In this document: one piece after another, positions 1-15,915 of the stretch
Layout of the letters: each line of letters opens with the position of its first letter
How positions within the stretch are numbered: position 1 is the first letter of the stretch
Source of the DNA: Mugil cephalus
Lineage: Eukaryota > Chordata > Actinopteri > Mugiliformes > Mugilidae
DNA length: 64,000 nucleotides
Assembly (NCBI RefSeq): GCF_022458985.1
Contig: NC_061789.1
Span: forward strand, 5,497,501-5,561,500
Direction of reading: 5' to 3'
Program-made: the position numbers and the translations under genes
Notes under the pieces: generated by a model
The model's input: the letters and a program-made list of their open reading frames with translations, nothing else
Database searches by the model: none
What the model was told of the DNA's origin: nothing

Positions 1-366
1 ATGTAAACTTGTTTACATTGAGTAGTTTGAGATTGTATCAAAGTTTGACTTTGCCGACATTTTACAGATGTGTGACATGCGCAAAATGACGAAAACATCA
101 CATGACTGATCAAAGATGAAAGGTGTCTTGTCTAATCAGCATAGTGGTTGATATTGTTTTTACACTCTTATTATTAAAGCAACGGCTTAATTCGTAAAGT
201 TTGTCATATCCACTTTTGCTGTTGTGCTGTTTAGCCTCATAGTAGCCGATCTTGAGTGTTTTTCCAGTGGATCCTCTGTTCCTTTGGTTCTAGTGTCTAT
301 GGAAAGTAGGGGATTGTATACAAAGTCCCCCACTATAAACAGGAAGTGGTTAAACTGTGTACAAAC

Positions 367-4322
<3,956 letters not shown>

Positions 4323-7300
4323 GGTTTGCTCTGCAAAAAGTCAAAAGAAAAACGATTCACATTCAAAGCTAAACGGTGCATTAACATGTTTTCTTTTTTT
4401 CTCAGAGCTATATCCTCCCCCCTACACGTCTCCCTTTTTCAAATGTGTCCTTTGGCGAACTTCATCCTCTTTGGCCTTCCACCTGGCGGTAATCTCTTTA
4501 ATCCTCTCGTCTCACTCCACTGAACACTCACTCTGTCCTCGGCCCCAAGCTTTATTCTGCCAAGCTCATTGAATATACAAGAAAAATAAGTAAAACCAGC
4601 AACAAAAAGATGTAAAAAGCTTTAAATATGTGTGTTGCATTCGAACTGCGTTTCCCTCTGAAATTAAGCGAAAAAAGAAGCACAGTTGGGCAGAAAATTA
4701 CGGCAACAAAGTGAAGGGCCTCAAAGGGGCGCACGTCCTAGAAGAGGCTAGCAAGGATATAGTGGCAACAGATAGTGAGCTGTGGCACAAAATACAGATA
4801 AATAAAAAACCTGTAGCAGCACAAAATAGGGAGGAACTTGCCTAAACTTAGACTGAGTTAGTTGTTTGGTGCATGATGCAAATACAAAGTTCCCTGAACG
4901 TTTACCATCGTGGATCCTAGCCCCAAATTCACCAGCATGAGAACGTTATGTAAATGCTTGTTGTTTGTGTGCTACTCGGCAACTGTTGCCTACAAGCTAA
5001 CAAGCTAACAAGGCTAACAGCTTGACAAGCTAATGGATGATTAAGTTAATGTTAGAAGTCGTAATAAAACAGTGAAGCTGTTGGTATTATCTAGGTTTTC
5101 ATTACATATAAAACGTATGAAACATGATTTCACTTGTCAGCAAACGGTAACAAATAGGCAACAACGGAAAAGAAGTTAGGTGATTTATCTGGGCGTGACA
5201 ACAAGGCTAGCTCCCACCAGAAGGTCCAGTCGTTAATTACGAATTACTGTGTTTTTCTAATTTTTATACTAAGAGTCTGAAAGAGAGATCTCTTGAACGA
5301 CTTTTTTTTGTGAGTGCGTGGAGAGAAACTGAAAAAAAGGGGGCTGTTGTTGCGCACAAAAGATTCCTTCTTGCTCAACTACAAGTTTTTTGTGCTCGAG
5401 TTTAATTTTTCCTCAAAACGTAGTTTGTGTGCTTGCTCAAAACGTTTTTCTGCGCTCATGTTATTATACTGCTCGCTCATAAGTGAGGCTCAAATATAAC
5501 TACATACATTTTAACTAACAATTGTGAACATAACACAACATTTAGACCCAGGACTGAACCGTAGGTGGCAGCAATGCACCACATTTACACTTATTGTTCT
5601 TGAGGCGTTGCAGGTTGTTCATAATATATTTCGTAAAGGGAAAGTTCATTAAATATTCTTCCCTTTTCCTCCTTCCTCCCTAAGTGTTGCTTGCAAAATG
5701 CACAACTGGTCTTGACTAGTAACCGTTCTAGTAGCTAAAAGGAATCCATCCATCCATTCTTCCTAAATAATAATAAAATAAATACATTTACATTATTAAT
5801 TCCAGCTTTTATTCCATTTATCTTCTTCTTCTGCTCCTTAGTTTTAGCGTTTAATGAGAAATGGTTTGAATTGAACTTATTAAGACTTTAAGCAGTGTGA
5901 CAAATAATAAAATAAAGAGCAGGTTTTACCTTCTGCCTCTGTCACCGTGGAGAAAAGCAATAATTAAATAAAAAAAAAAAGGAGAAGAATAAGCGGAATA
6001 AAAGCTCAGTTTGTGGTGATCATGCCTTATTCTTTGAGGACTTTTGCTTCAGGGACCTCCAGCTGTCAGTAGTTGCAGTCGCACACATTTTCATCCCTCG
6101 TCCCTCCGTCGCTGCACGCAGCAGTGTAACGAGATTAATTGCCAGAGGTAATCCCAAAATCCGAGGCTTAAACAAATTAAGGACAGTTCGCCTCTCTGGG
6201 CGTCCGCCCCCTTTTCTCCTCCCACCGCCACCACTCGGCCTGTTGTTCATCCTCCATCGTGACAGCTGACGTAGCGACAAACCTCCACATTGACGTACAC
6301 TTCATACACATCCTGCTACATATTTACGTAATGAGATTTGGTTTAGGTGGCAGGCTTGGTTACGTTGACCTTTGTTGACTCTTATGGATTAGAGATTAGA
6401 GATGGAGGCCTCGATGCTGTATTTATTTACATAGAAACCTAATCTTCAGGCGTAAGAAAAATATTTAGTAATTTCTGTAATTGATGACTTTTAAAAAATG
6501 GATTTAGACTAGAAAGCTTTTATTCTTTATCTGGAAAATCCAACGCTGTCAGTAATGTCCACTCTGATCTGACTAAATACTAAACCAAGGAAGAGTGATT
6601 TTACAAAACAAAATACCATTCGATTATGTAATTTAACTTTTTTGCTTATTTCACTATGAAAGGTCAGAAAATCTCCTGTGAGTAAGTACTTTTGACAGTT
6701 TTTTCCAGACTAGACTTTATCTTTCAATATCGGGTAGTTATTTAGAATTTACTGCTTGGTGTAAGAGTGTAATAAGCTCCCTGTAGAGCTACATAGGAAA
6801 TTACTCAGCTTTCAGAAACTGTTGCAAATTTTCAGATGATGCAAACCGTGGCGTAGTTACAAATCAGTTGCAAACCCATGCACATTGTATGTCCTGCTTT
6901 GCAAGATATGATCATATCAGAGGTGACTTGCCAGTCCATTAGTTACCCTAGTGAAAACAAATCTTTGTGTATGGTACGATCTATTTATTTAGCTGTGTTT
7001 TCATTTTGGAGGTTGTGGTTGTGGTCAATGAGCTCACACACATTCATTTCTATTATCATTATTTTTGACAGTAAACTGTCATGAAATAAGATTCATTGCA
7101 GGATATTGATATCATCTTTGCGTAACAGCACACACCGAATTTATTATTTTTTATTTATTTTTATTTTTTTTTGCATTGTTCTGCATGCCCGGGCCGTGTG
7201 TGTACTTTTGCACAATACATCATTCCAGATTGAGCAATGAACTCCCCCCAAAAATCACACATCTGATTTCTGGGTCGCTGCGGATTTAGACCGAACTCAG

Positions 7301-7347
7301 AGAACAGCCGAGAACTGACGTCAGAGAACCAGGAACCTGGTCGTGGA

Positions 7348-7351
7348 TGTG

Positions 7352-7410
<59 letters not shown>

Positions 7411-7430
7411 GTGTGTGTGTGTGTGTGCGC
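7348..7430. repeat. (TG)n microsatellite, about 83 bp
   Basis: Nearly uninterrupted TG/CA dinucleotide repeat with a few CG substitutions. Alternating purine-pyrimidine tracts of this length can adopt Z-DNA and are usually polymorphic. Confidence 0.95.
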
Positions 7431-10309
7431 CTCTGTCCAGAAACTGGAGACTAGACTAGTGGAACAAAAATCCTCCCCAAATAATTTATCACTGACCTAT
7501 TTAGAAATCTAAATACCAAATAAATAAATAAAATGAGTTGGAAGATTATGTGGCGAGAGCTCTGAGGGAACGCTTCAAAATAACAGATGCCCATCCAAAC
7601 TGAGATAATAAAAAAAAAAAAGAGGCCTCCAAGTAATATCGGCTTGTCAAAACAAGTCAGCGGTTTCTTCAGTTCTGACATATTTAACAAAACTCACATC
7701 ATGAGCAACAAAAGAAAGAGCCACCGAAGCCTACGTGTCAAGATTCTGCCTCGTTTCAGTTGACTCCTTATTATGTAAGAAAGGCTTAACGCTGCCAGTC
7801 ACTGCACTTTATTAAAAAAATATTTTAAAAAATGTTGCGTAAGTGAAAAAAAAAAAAAAAAAAGAAGAATAAAGGGTCATTTTGTGGTCTTGATTTATAA
7901 TGTCACTTATACGTCCTTATGCTAATGGTGGCTATTGGTCAGTCCTCCGGTCCAGACAGAAATATGTTGATTATTATGCAGTGTTTAAATGTTGTGCAGA
8001 CATACATGGTCCACAAAGTTAGAAGTGTGCTGACTTTGATGAGTCTAAATTTTACTATCATCATCAGATCGGACCTTTAATTTGACCAACACCCTGTGAT
8101 TTGCACTAATTAGCAAATGTTAGCTTAAACTAATGCATGCTAGCATCGAGTCTTGACTATTTTTTTTTATCCACGCTAAGAGATATTGCGAGAACTTTAG
8201 TAATCCCTGAACATTTACCATTTTAATTTGACTCATTATTGCGTCTGATTTTTTTTTTTAATGCTCATTTAGCATTTTTTTCCTGTTGCTCTTCCTCGTG
8301 TTTGTTTTTATATAATTTGTACATAATTTCCCATGTCACCCATCGTGACGAAGTCCTAAGTGGGCGGAGCCTGCGGTCGCTATGTTGGATGAGCTTTGCT
8401 CCGCCCACACACGGATATTCCAAATATGGACATGGAAGGGGGGTCGTGTTGGGGCGGAGCTAAAGCCGTCTGGACGTTAAGACCCGCCCACCCAACTCTA
8501 CACTACCTGTTAGCTCAGACTATTACCTGTCAAGGTAGAACGCCCTTAATTATGCAGAATTTTGAACCTTAATTAAAAAATAAGCGATCGAGTTGGAAAA
8601 CAATTCGCCCGCCTGTACAGTTGTCATGAATAGAGAAATAAATGATTCATACCAAAATCGTTTTCGTACCCGGCTGTAAACATGTTTAATAATGCTGTAA
8701 AGTTGGTCTTTTTAACAAGGGGGTCACTGTGAAACCCAGCAGTGAAGCCAAAAATATCAATTCATCCGTCATTAATTGGTTTGTTTGATTAAGTGTCATA
8801 AGCCCCGCCCCCTTCCTTGTTAGCAGACGGGAAATCAGAATGAGCGAAACTAGATTTGAACACTTGATGACATACACTGTCATTAAAGCCTTATCGTAGC
8901 CAAAACTTCGAAAAAAACATCGACACGATTAGAAGAGTGTAATGTATCTGAGGTCTACATTACCATTACCAGCCACCAGGCGGCGACAAAGATATTTTAG
9001 CTTCATTTATGTGGAATGTCCTTATGTATGGTCTATCTGAGAGAAAAACAATATGTTTCCGGTGTTTTCTAAACTTGGGGTCTTTTACAGTTTTTCTGTA
9101 AATTCACAGCTTTGTATAAAAATCTTCAAGATGAGAATCTGCATTTTGACAAAAACCTCAACAACTAACATTGGTGCTATAGAGAAGTATGGCACGTGCC
9201 TTCGCAGGAACACAGACACTACAAATAGAGGTGTATTAGCCTCCTGTAATCCACTTAAACTAATCTTTGCCACTTTTGAAAAACACCGTCACACTATGTG
9301 TAAAAAGGTAATGGTTTCTTCTCTTATTAGAAACTTCCTCAGTGAAAATGTTTGATCAAAAAAATAAAGAACAGCGTAAAGATTAGCCTTGAAGTCTAAA
9401 AAGTTACTCATTTTCATTAACACTGTGACCCTGTGGCTGCTTCTTACCAGATTTTCAACACAAGTAAAATACTGGTGAGCACACACAGGCGTACGGGGGA
9501 AAGAAATAGGAGGAATATAATGTAAAATTAACAGAAAATTAATCAGAATCATTTTAAAAAAAAATGATAAAAATGCCAAATATTTTCAAGCCTAAGCATA
9601 TTTAATATGTGCTGTTCTGCTCCCAATGAGTTTAATTTTTATATCTGTATGCTTCCAACTAGTGGTACAATAGAAAAACAGCTATTTTCTAAGCCTATTT
9701 CTAACTATACCAATGAAAGAAAATCAAAATTAAAAATAATAAAATCTAATACAGTGAAAAGTAGACTATAACTCACCTGATTTAGCTTCAGTACTTCTTA
9801 CTTTTTTGCCTTTTGTTGTTGTTATTATTTTGCATCCAAATGTACTCCACCAGAGATTCACCCCGACTGACTAAATACAAGTCGTTGTGCGCAACTCCAT
9901 CCCCCCCTCCCCCATCCGTGTTAATCTTTGCAATATCCCTCACTGCCAGCTATTTACTGTCCACCTACGCTGCAAATAAATAAATAAATAACACGCCAGT
10001 CTTTTCCAGACAATTTGTCTATTGTAGTGTAACTAAACTTGTTTTTTTTTTGTAATTCTGTCATACACTGGTGACTGGTATTAGAAGAGGAGCGATTATT
10101 TTACACTGGTGGACGTTTTTTAAAATTTATTTTAAAGTGAGTGATTGGACCTTACGCATATTACGTGCAGTTGACTCTTTGGGCTCTCATGTCTTCACTG
10201 TATCTCAGTGGGTGGGTTTTGACCTGTTCGCTGCTTAAATTATGTTTTAATTACAATATTTAATGGTTAAAATGGTTGAATTCTCACTTTTAAAACATCA
10301 CATAACCTG

Positions 10310-10420
10310 ACCAGTGGAGTAGTTTTGAAGCTCAGTGTGGTGGGTCTAGCTGCCGCCATCTTGGCAGTGCCTGACTCCGCCTCCTCCTCATGGCTAATTC
10401 AAAAATAAGCAAAGTAGCAA
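10310..10420 (+). repeat. Dispersed fish repeat fragment (GCCATCTTGG type)
   Basis: The string TTTTGAAGCTCAGTGTGGTG, followed shortly by GCCGCCATCTTGGCAGT, closely resembles the segment at about 47398-47445. It is one fragment of a dispersed element family that also seems to be represented near 22300-22950 and 53840-54400. Confidence 0.5.
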
Positions 10421-10854
10421 AAGAGGGAGCGTGAAAGAAGCCGACGTCTGGCTCGGCAACTCAAAGCGGGCCATGACTTTTATACATAACTTTAACCCTT
10501 TAAAACCAAATGTGTCTACTTTATTATAAGGATTACGGTAGTAACGTCAATAATCTTTGAACTGTCTTAACTATCTTACAAAATTATAAATAATATAAGA
10601 AATTAATTAAAGAAATATATACTCATAATGTATTTAAATAGGTTCTTAAAATACATTTTGCTTTTATTTTAAAGAGGCCTGTAACTTTCTCATTCACACA
10701 TGAATTTTAGACTTAATGTTCTGGGGAGTTTATGCTGCACATCAAACACTAAATTAGAAGCCAAAGGATTTCTGAAACTGACACAAACACCTTCTGGGTG
10801 TCTTTATACTACAGCTAACTTTCTAGCAAAGCTGACTGAACTGTCGGCAATAAA

Positions 10855-10877
10855 AATATATATATATATATATATAT
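10855..10877. repeat. (AT)n microsatellite
   Basis: Short uninterrupted AT dinucleotide run. Confidence 0.9.
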
Positions 10878-11836
10878 GTTGAGCCATCATCTGTAAAAGT
10901 GGTTCAACATTTATTCTGTTGTAGTTCTTTTAAAGGCAGATTATCCTGGAGTTTCATAAACTGACAGGCTTTGTGCCTCCATGTTCATCATTAACATTAG
11001 TGCAGTACCGAGCTCCTCCAGCAGATGGAAATGGAACACCACAATGGATAGATAGATAAAGAGTTATATACATATATATAAAGGTATGTAATTTGTACTT
11101 CTGCATAAAATATACAACTACTGTATACAATATATACAAATGCTACATATCATACTTCAAAATATGTCTCCTTAGTCCAGAGCCACCAATTTAGAGTCAG
11201 CTTGCTATAAAACAAATATGTACATTATGTGTAAATCTGGGCCAGTGTCGCACTTCAGTCACTGGGGTGAAATATTTAAAAATGTAATGCTTCTCATGTG
11301 GTTTTACTCTAAACGGTGTTGTGAAAGGCGCCTATAAAATGTCTTTAGTCCACTGTCCTTTGGACCGTTTGCAGCTACAACGCTGCACGTTTTCCTACCA
11401 TGTGATATATGGAAGGTTTACCTCATCTTATGAAAGGAGCCAAAATGAACACTAGCATTTCATCATTCTTGCTTAACAGACTTTTGTCATAAAAATCGAG
11501 TTGTTTAAAGTAAAACTGCTTTTTGAGTTTAACACCATAATCCAAGGTAAAGAGGAAAATAAAACTTGCACGCTGACGTAACAAAGTTAAACACGGGACC
11601 AGTGCCATGTTGACTTGTGGTTATGCAAGCAGCTTGTGTGACCAAAGTTATCCAGCTGCAGCTCAAAACAAGCTTTATCTGGTCAATATAATGCATGACT
11701 GCGCTAACATTTCACAACATCCCATTTTCTAAACGCACCAGAACGAAAAACATACTCGACAATGCGCCTGGTGCTTCAAATACTAACATTTGATTAGGGA
11801 CTGAGACAAACGCCAACAAGTATCCAGCTCAAAATG

Positions 11837-11842
11837 TTTATT
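11837..11842 (-). terminator. Ferritin polyadenylation signal AATAAA
   Basis: A canonical AATAAA on the minus strand, 289 nt past the ferritin stop codon. It predicts cleavage near 11815-11825 and a 3'UTR of about 0.3 kb. Confidence 0.75.
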
Positions 11843-12130
11843 CAGGTTAAGAGCAGATCAGAATCAGTCACAATTTACGTTTAAAAATGTCAAGTGAGAA
11901 AGCCAACAGGTACAAAGACGTTACCATATAAACTTCTACACGACATTTAAAAACAAAAACCACAACATGCGAGATCAAGATGCCTACGTCATCGGTTAAA
12001 GCAGATTAAACATCGCGTTAGGCTCAGTGAACAGACAACCGGAGGGTTTAGTTTGAAGCACGTGTAGACGATTTTCTTTTATTTATTTTTTTCCTTCAAC
12101 CTCCAGGTCCACTCGTGGGCGAGCTGCCGT

Positions 12131-13152
<1,022 letters not shown>

Positions 13153-13317
13153 TTTAGCTGGCGTTTCTTGTGCTTTTTCTTAACAAAAACGGTACAAAAA
13201 TAGAGCTTTGCGTAGACTTTTTCCTTTCACAGTAGTGTAGAGAGTAGACGAAAAAAAAAACAACAAACGTTTCGTGTCCTGGGTAATGATGAAGTTTTCG
13301 GGACGAAGAAAAAGAAG

Positions 13318-13349
13318 GTTCCGTTCAAACACTGTTGAAGCAAGAACTC
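13318..13349 (-). promoter_or_regulatory. Iron-responsive element (IRE) in ferritin 5'UTR
   Basis: The minus strand reads TTGCTTCAACAGTGTTTGAA around 13325-13345. It shows the CAGTGT apical loop (13329-13334), complementary flanks CAA/TTG, and the unpaired C (from TGC) five bases 5' of the loop helix: the standard ferritin IRE. IRP1/2 binding here blocks translation when iron is low. It lies only about 20-50 nt from the start site predicted by the TATA box, matching the known need for a cap-proximal IRE. Confidence 0.95.
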
Positions 13350-13396
13350 CTCTACGGTTTCTTCCCTGGTGTGAAATGGAAGACGGAGCTCTGCCT

Positions 13397-13405
13397 CTAT
13401 TTATA
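13397..13405 (-). promoter_or_regulatory. TATA box of ferritin promoter
   Basis: TATAAATAG on the minus strand. A start about 28 nt downstream (near 13370) gives a 5'UTR of roughly 218 nt, with the IRE near the cap. Confidence 0.8.
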
Positions 13406-13422
13406 CCCAAACCGCGTCCTGG

Positions 13423-13430
13423 TGACGTCA
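13423..13430. promoter_or_regulatory. CRE-like palindrome TGACGTCA
   Basis: Perfect 8-bp CREB/ATF consensus about 55 bp upstream of the predicted ferritin start. A CCAAT pentamer sits nearby at about 13446. Confidence 0.5.
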
Positions 13431-13485
13431 CCTGAGACGTTTCCACCAATCACTGCCGACCCCGGGAGTCTCATGACAAAAAAAG

Positions 13486-13496
13486 ATGACGTTGCG
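13486..13496. promoter_or_regulatory. Antioxidant response element match (ferritin promoter, proximal)
   Basis: ATGACGTTGCG fits the NRF2/small-MAF consensus RTGACNNNGCR. It lies about 120 bp upstream of the predicted ferritin start; ferritin H genes are known NRF2 targets. Confidence 0.5.
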
Positions 13497-13550
13497 CTTT
13501 TTTTTTCTTCTTCTTCGCATAAATGAAATGTAGTCACCCGACCCGCTGCC

Positions 13551-13561
13551 GTGACTAAGCA
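13551..13561. promoter_or_regulatory. Antioxidant response element match (ferritin promoter, distal)
   Basis: GTGACTAAGCA is a second full match to RTGACNNNGCR, 65 bp from the proximal one and in the same orientation. Two full matches so close make a functional ARE cluster more likely than either alone. Confidence 0.55.
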
Positions 13562-13699
13562 CTTTTTTGGCTTTTTGTAAGAGAATTTATTTATATTTTA
13601 ACTGTAATTCTAATTATTATATTTCACAAGCTTAATCATGTTAAGTCAAAGGTTGTTTCTAAACCGCATGTAAAGTCAACCTCAATTAAATCAAAATAG

Positions 13700-14140
13700 C
13701 GAAGTGCTGTACAAGCAGAACAAGATAAATAATACAAAACAAGTTAAAATAAGCGATAAAATATCAAATAAAACTGTGTTTTTGCATAGTAAATTCAAGA
13801 TTTCCTGCTTAACTTGGATTGAAGGCCAACAAGAAAATATAAAATATATATAAAAATATATAAAAGGGTCCGCTGTTCCAGAGTTTGGCCGCCAACGCCA
13901 AAAAGGCTCAATGGCCTCTCTGTCTGAGCCTGAATTGTAGGGAAGTCCAGTAACAGCTGGTCTGTTGATCGCAGAGCTCTAGCTGATGTGTAGTGGCAAA
14001 GTAATTCTGAGAGATAAGCCGGTGCCCGGCTATTAAGACTCTTAAAAGCTAGTAAAAAAAATTTAAAATGAATCCTAAAATAGACTGGAAGTCTGCGTGG
14101 GGATGCCAGTAGCGGTGTAATGTGATCTCATTGTTTTTCC
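13700..14140 (+). mobile_element. Interspersed repeat, probably non-LTR retrotransposon 3' portion
   Basis: The segment starts with a GTGCTGTACAAGCAGAACAAG-like string, continues through TGTTCCAGAGTTTGG and GAGAGATAAGCCGG, and ends with GCGGTGTAATGTGATCTC. This series matches, with decay, a repeat I associate with fish LINE 3' regions. No intact reading frame remains. The family was assigned from memory only. Confidence 0.45.
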
Positions 14141-15509
14141 CCAGTTAAAAAAAGCTATATGAAAGAGGTTTTAATGTTATTTTCAATTCAATGGTCAATT
14201 CAATCTTAAATAAACGTCGATGGACTACTGGCTGGCTATCAGTGTCTCTACTGTGGAATCACATTTCCTTTTGCGTCATCTAAGATAATTCATAAAGCAA
14301 TGAAAGTAAATAGGGAAAGGAGTAGTATTTTGTATAGCTAAATTCAGAATTTAAAGTTTGTGCATGGTTGTCAACGTTATCAGTAACAAATCATTGGATA
14401 ACTTGTGGCCTAGTTAGCCCACACCTACCGACATATTTTTCATGCCTGGTTGTGTAATGTGCAGATATAGCATATTACTATAAGCTACGACCCATTAAAG
14501 GAGCATGGTCACGACATGACACGATCAAAGCTAAAGCAAGTATTTGCTAGCAATGCGTTTATAAACCAAAACCAATCAAACCGTTTTTATAAGTCTACCC
14601 CGCTTACCACCATCTTGGTTTCCCGCTTCCTGCCGTCTCCTCTTTTGTTTTTGAAAACCAGAGGAATTTCGCTTCATTGCGCCAGTTGCTAACAAGCAAT
14701 GCTAACAAGTGCCCAAACCAAATGTATTTAAAATTGGCTGTTAAAACTAGCAAAGGCTAACATGTGTGGGGACCCCTAGAGGGGATTGTGGAGCATTGTC
14801 CTTGCATTGTAGGAACATCATAGGTTTTATTGTCATTGCAAAATGAACCAGACGGTAGCCATCCGAGGGCCGCCTTTGTCTTTTCCCTGGCGAGGCACCA
14901 AGCGGTTGCTCAATTTGCCAGTCCAGACTTTGTGCTGATTTCTGGGCTCACCACAAAAACCCACTAAATACAGTACTTGGTTTAACTTCATGAGCAACCC
15001 AAGTGTTTTTTTTTTCTTTTTATTGAATTACTCAATACTGGAGCTCTGTCACAAGACTGTGGTTTATCCCAAGTCATCGCAGTTTGTTGAGATAGTGTAT
15101 CTAAGGTGGTAAGCAGTAACAAAAAGATCAGACGGAGTTCAACTATTGTGAAAAAAAAGCTGATAGCAAAATGGGACATGTTATATATACATATATGTGA
15201 GTTAATTAGTACTTATAGTGGTGTAAAGCTAATCTAGTGAAAGCATGAAATGGTCTACACGCTCTGTTAATCATTATCATCTGCTCGGCTTCTAAAGGGA
15301 GGTTAAAACAGGTTATCTGCTTTAGCTTATCCCAATCTTTTTTCCTTTTTTTTTTGAAAGTATAGCTAAGCACTACAAGAAAACACCACTTATTTGTTAG
15401 ATCATTTTAATTTTCTTGTAATGTGGACGTACATCTGTAGCCTTGCTGTTAAGTAGTCATGATATTACTGACTGATATAAGGCCACGTGCTGGTGTGTTG
15501 TTTACCTAA

Positions 15510-15915
15510 CGAATGTACTCAAGCTACGAGGAGTTCAAGGTGTCCCAAAGATCTCAATCCAACCCACTTGAGTATTTTCTTGGGATGTCATGGGCAATTA
15601 AGTCTGATCCTTGGAGGCAAAATCTCACAACTTACAGGATCCAATTAAGGCTCCAGAAACTGAATCACGCCTCTAGAGGTTTAGTGCCTCAAAAAGAGAG
15701 CAAAAAGAGAAACCTACAAGATAAAAAGAAGGTGGTCACGATGAAAAAAAAAGTGCTTTTACTTGTATGTATTGTAGATTTTATTGTGTATTGCTGCCAT
15801 AGTTTGTATCTTTTATTGCCTCCGAACCAGAGAGCTGCTGAAGCTGATGTATTTCTGCTGGACAATGACAATAAAAAACTTCTTCTTAAAAGGCAGGTGG
15901 TCATAATGTTATATC
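15510..15915 (+). mobile_element. Tc1/mariner-like DNA transposon relic
   Basis: The translated pieces SQSNPLEYFLGM, DPWRQNLTTY and RGLVPQ resemble, across frameshifts, the C-terminal part of a DDE transposase (the NPIEHLWD...RNLQDL... type). The segment ends with GGCAGGTGGTCATAATGTTA, a terminal string that recurs at about 25890 and 33870. The frame is broken by stops and shifts, so it is not a gene. Confidence 0.55.

Larger units (their letters stand above)
4331..11814. other. Intergenic / upstream region of the synaptotagmin gene
   Basis: No convincing coding exon was found on either strand; the open frames are short and compositionally biased. It probably contains the unlocated 5' non-coding exon(s) and promoter of the synaptotagmin gene. 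Visible items: a possible conserved block at 6110-6260; a CRE-like TGACGTCA at 7316-7323 just upstream of the long (TG)n tract; an inverted GC-box pair at 8360-8408; a dispersed-repeat piece at 10310-10420; and an (AT)n tract at 10855-10877. Confidence 0.45.

Noticed and set aside
7316..7323. TGACGTCA as the synaptotagmin promoter CRE
   Set aside because: A perfect motif, but no start site or linked exon could be placed nearby; 8-bp matches are expected by chance in 64 kb.
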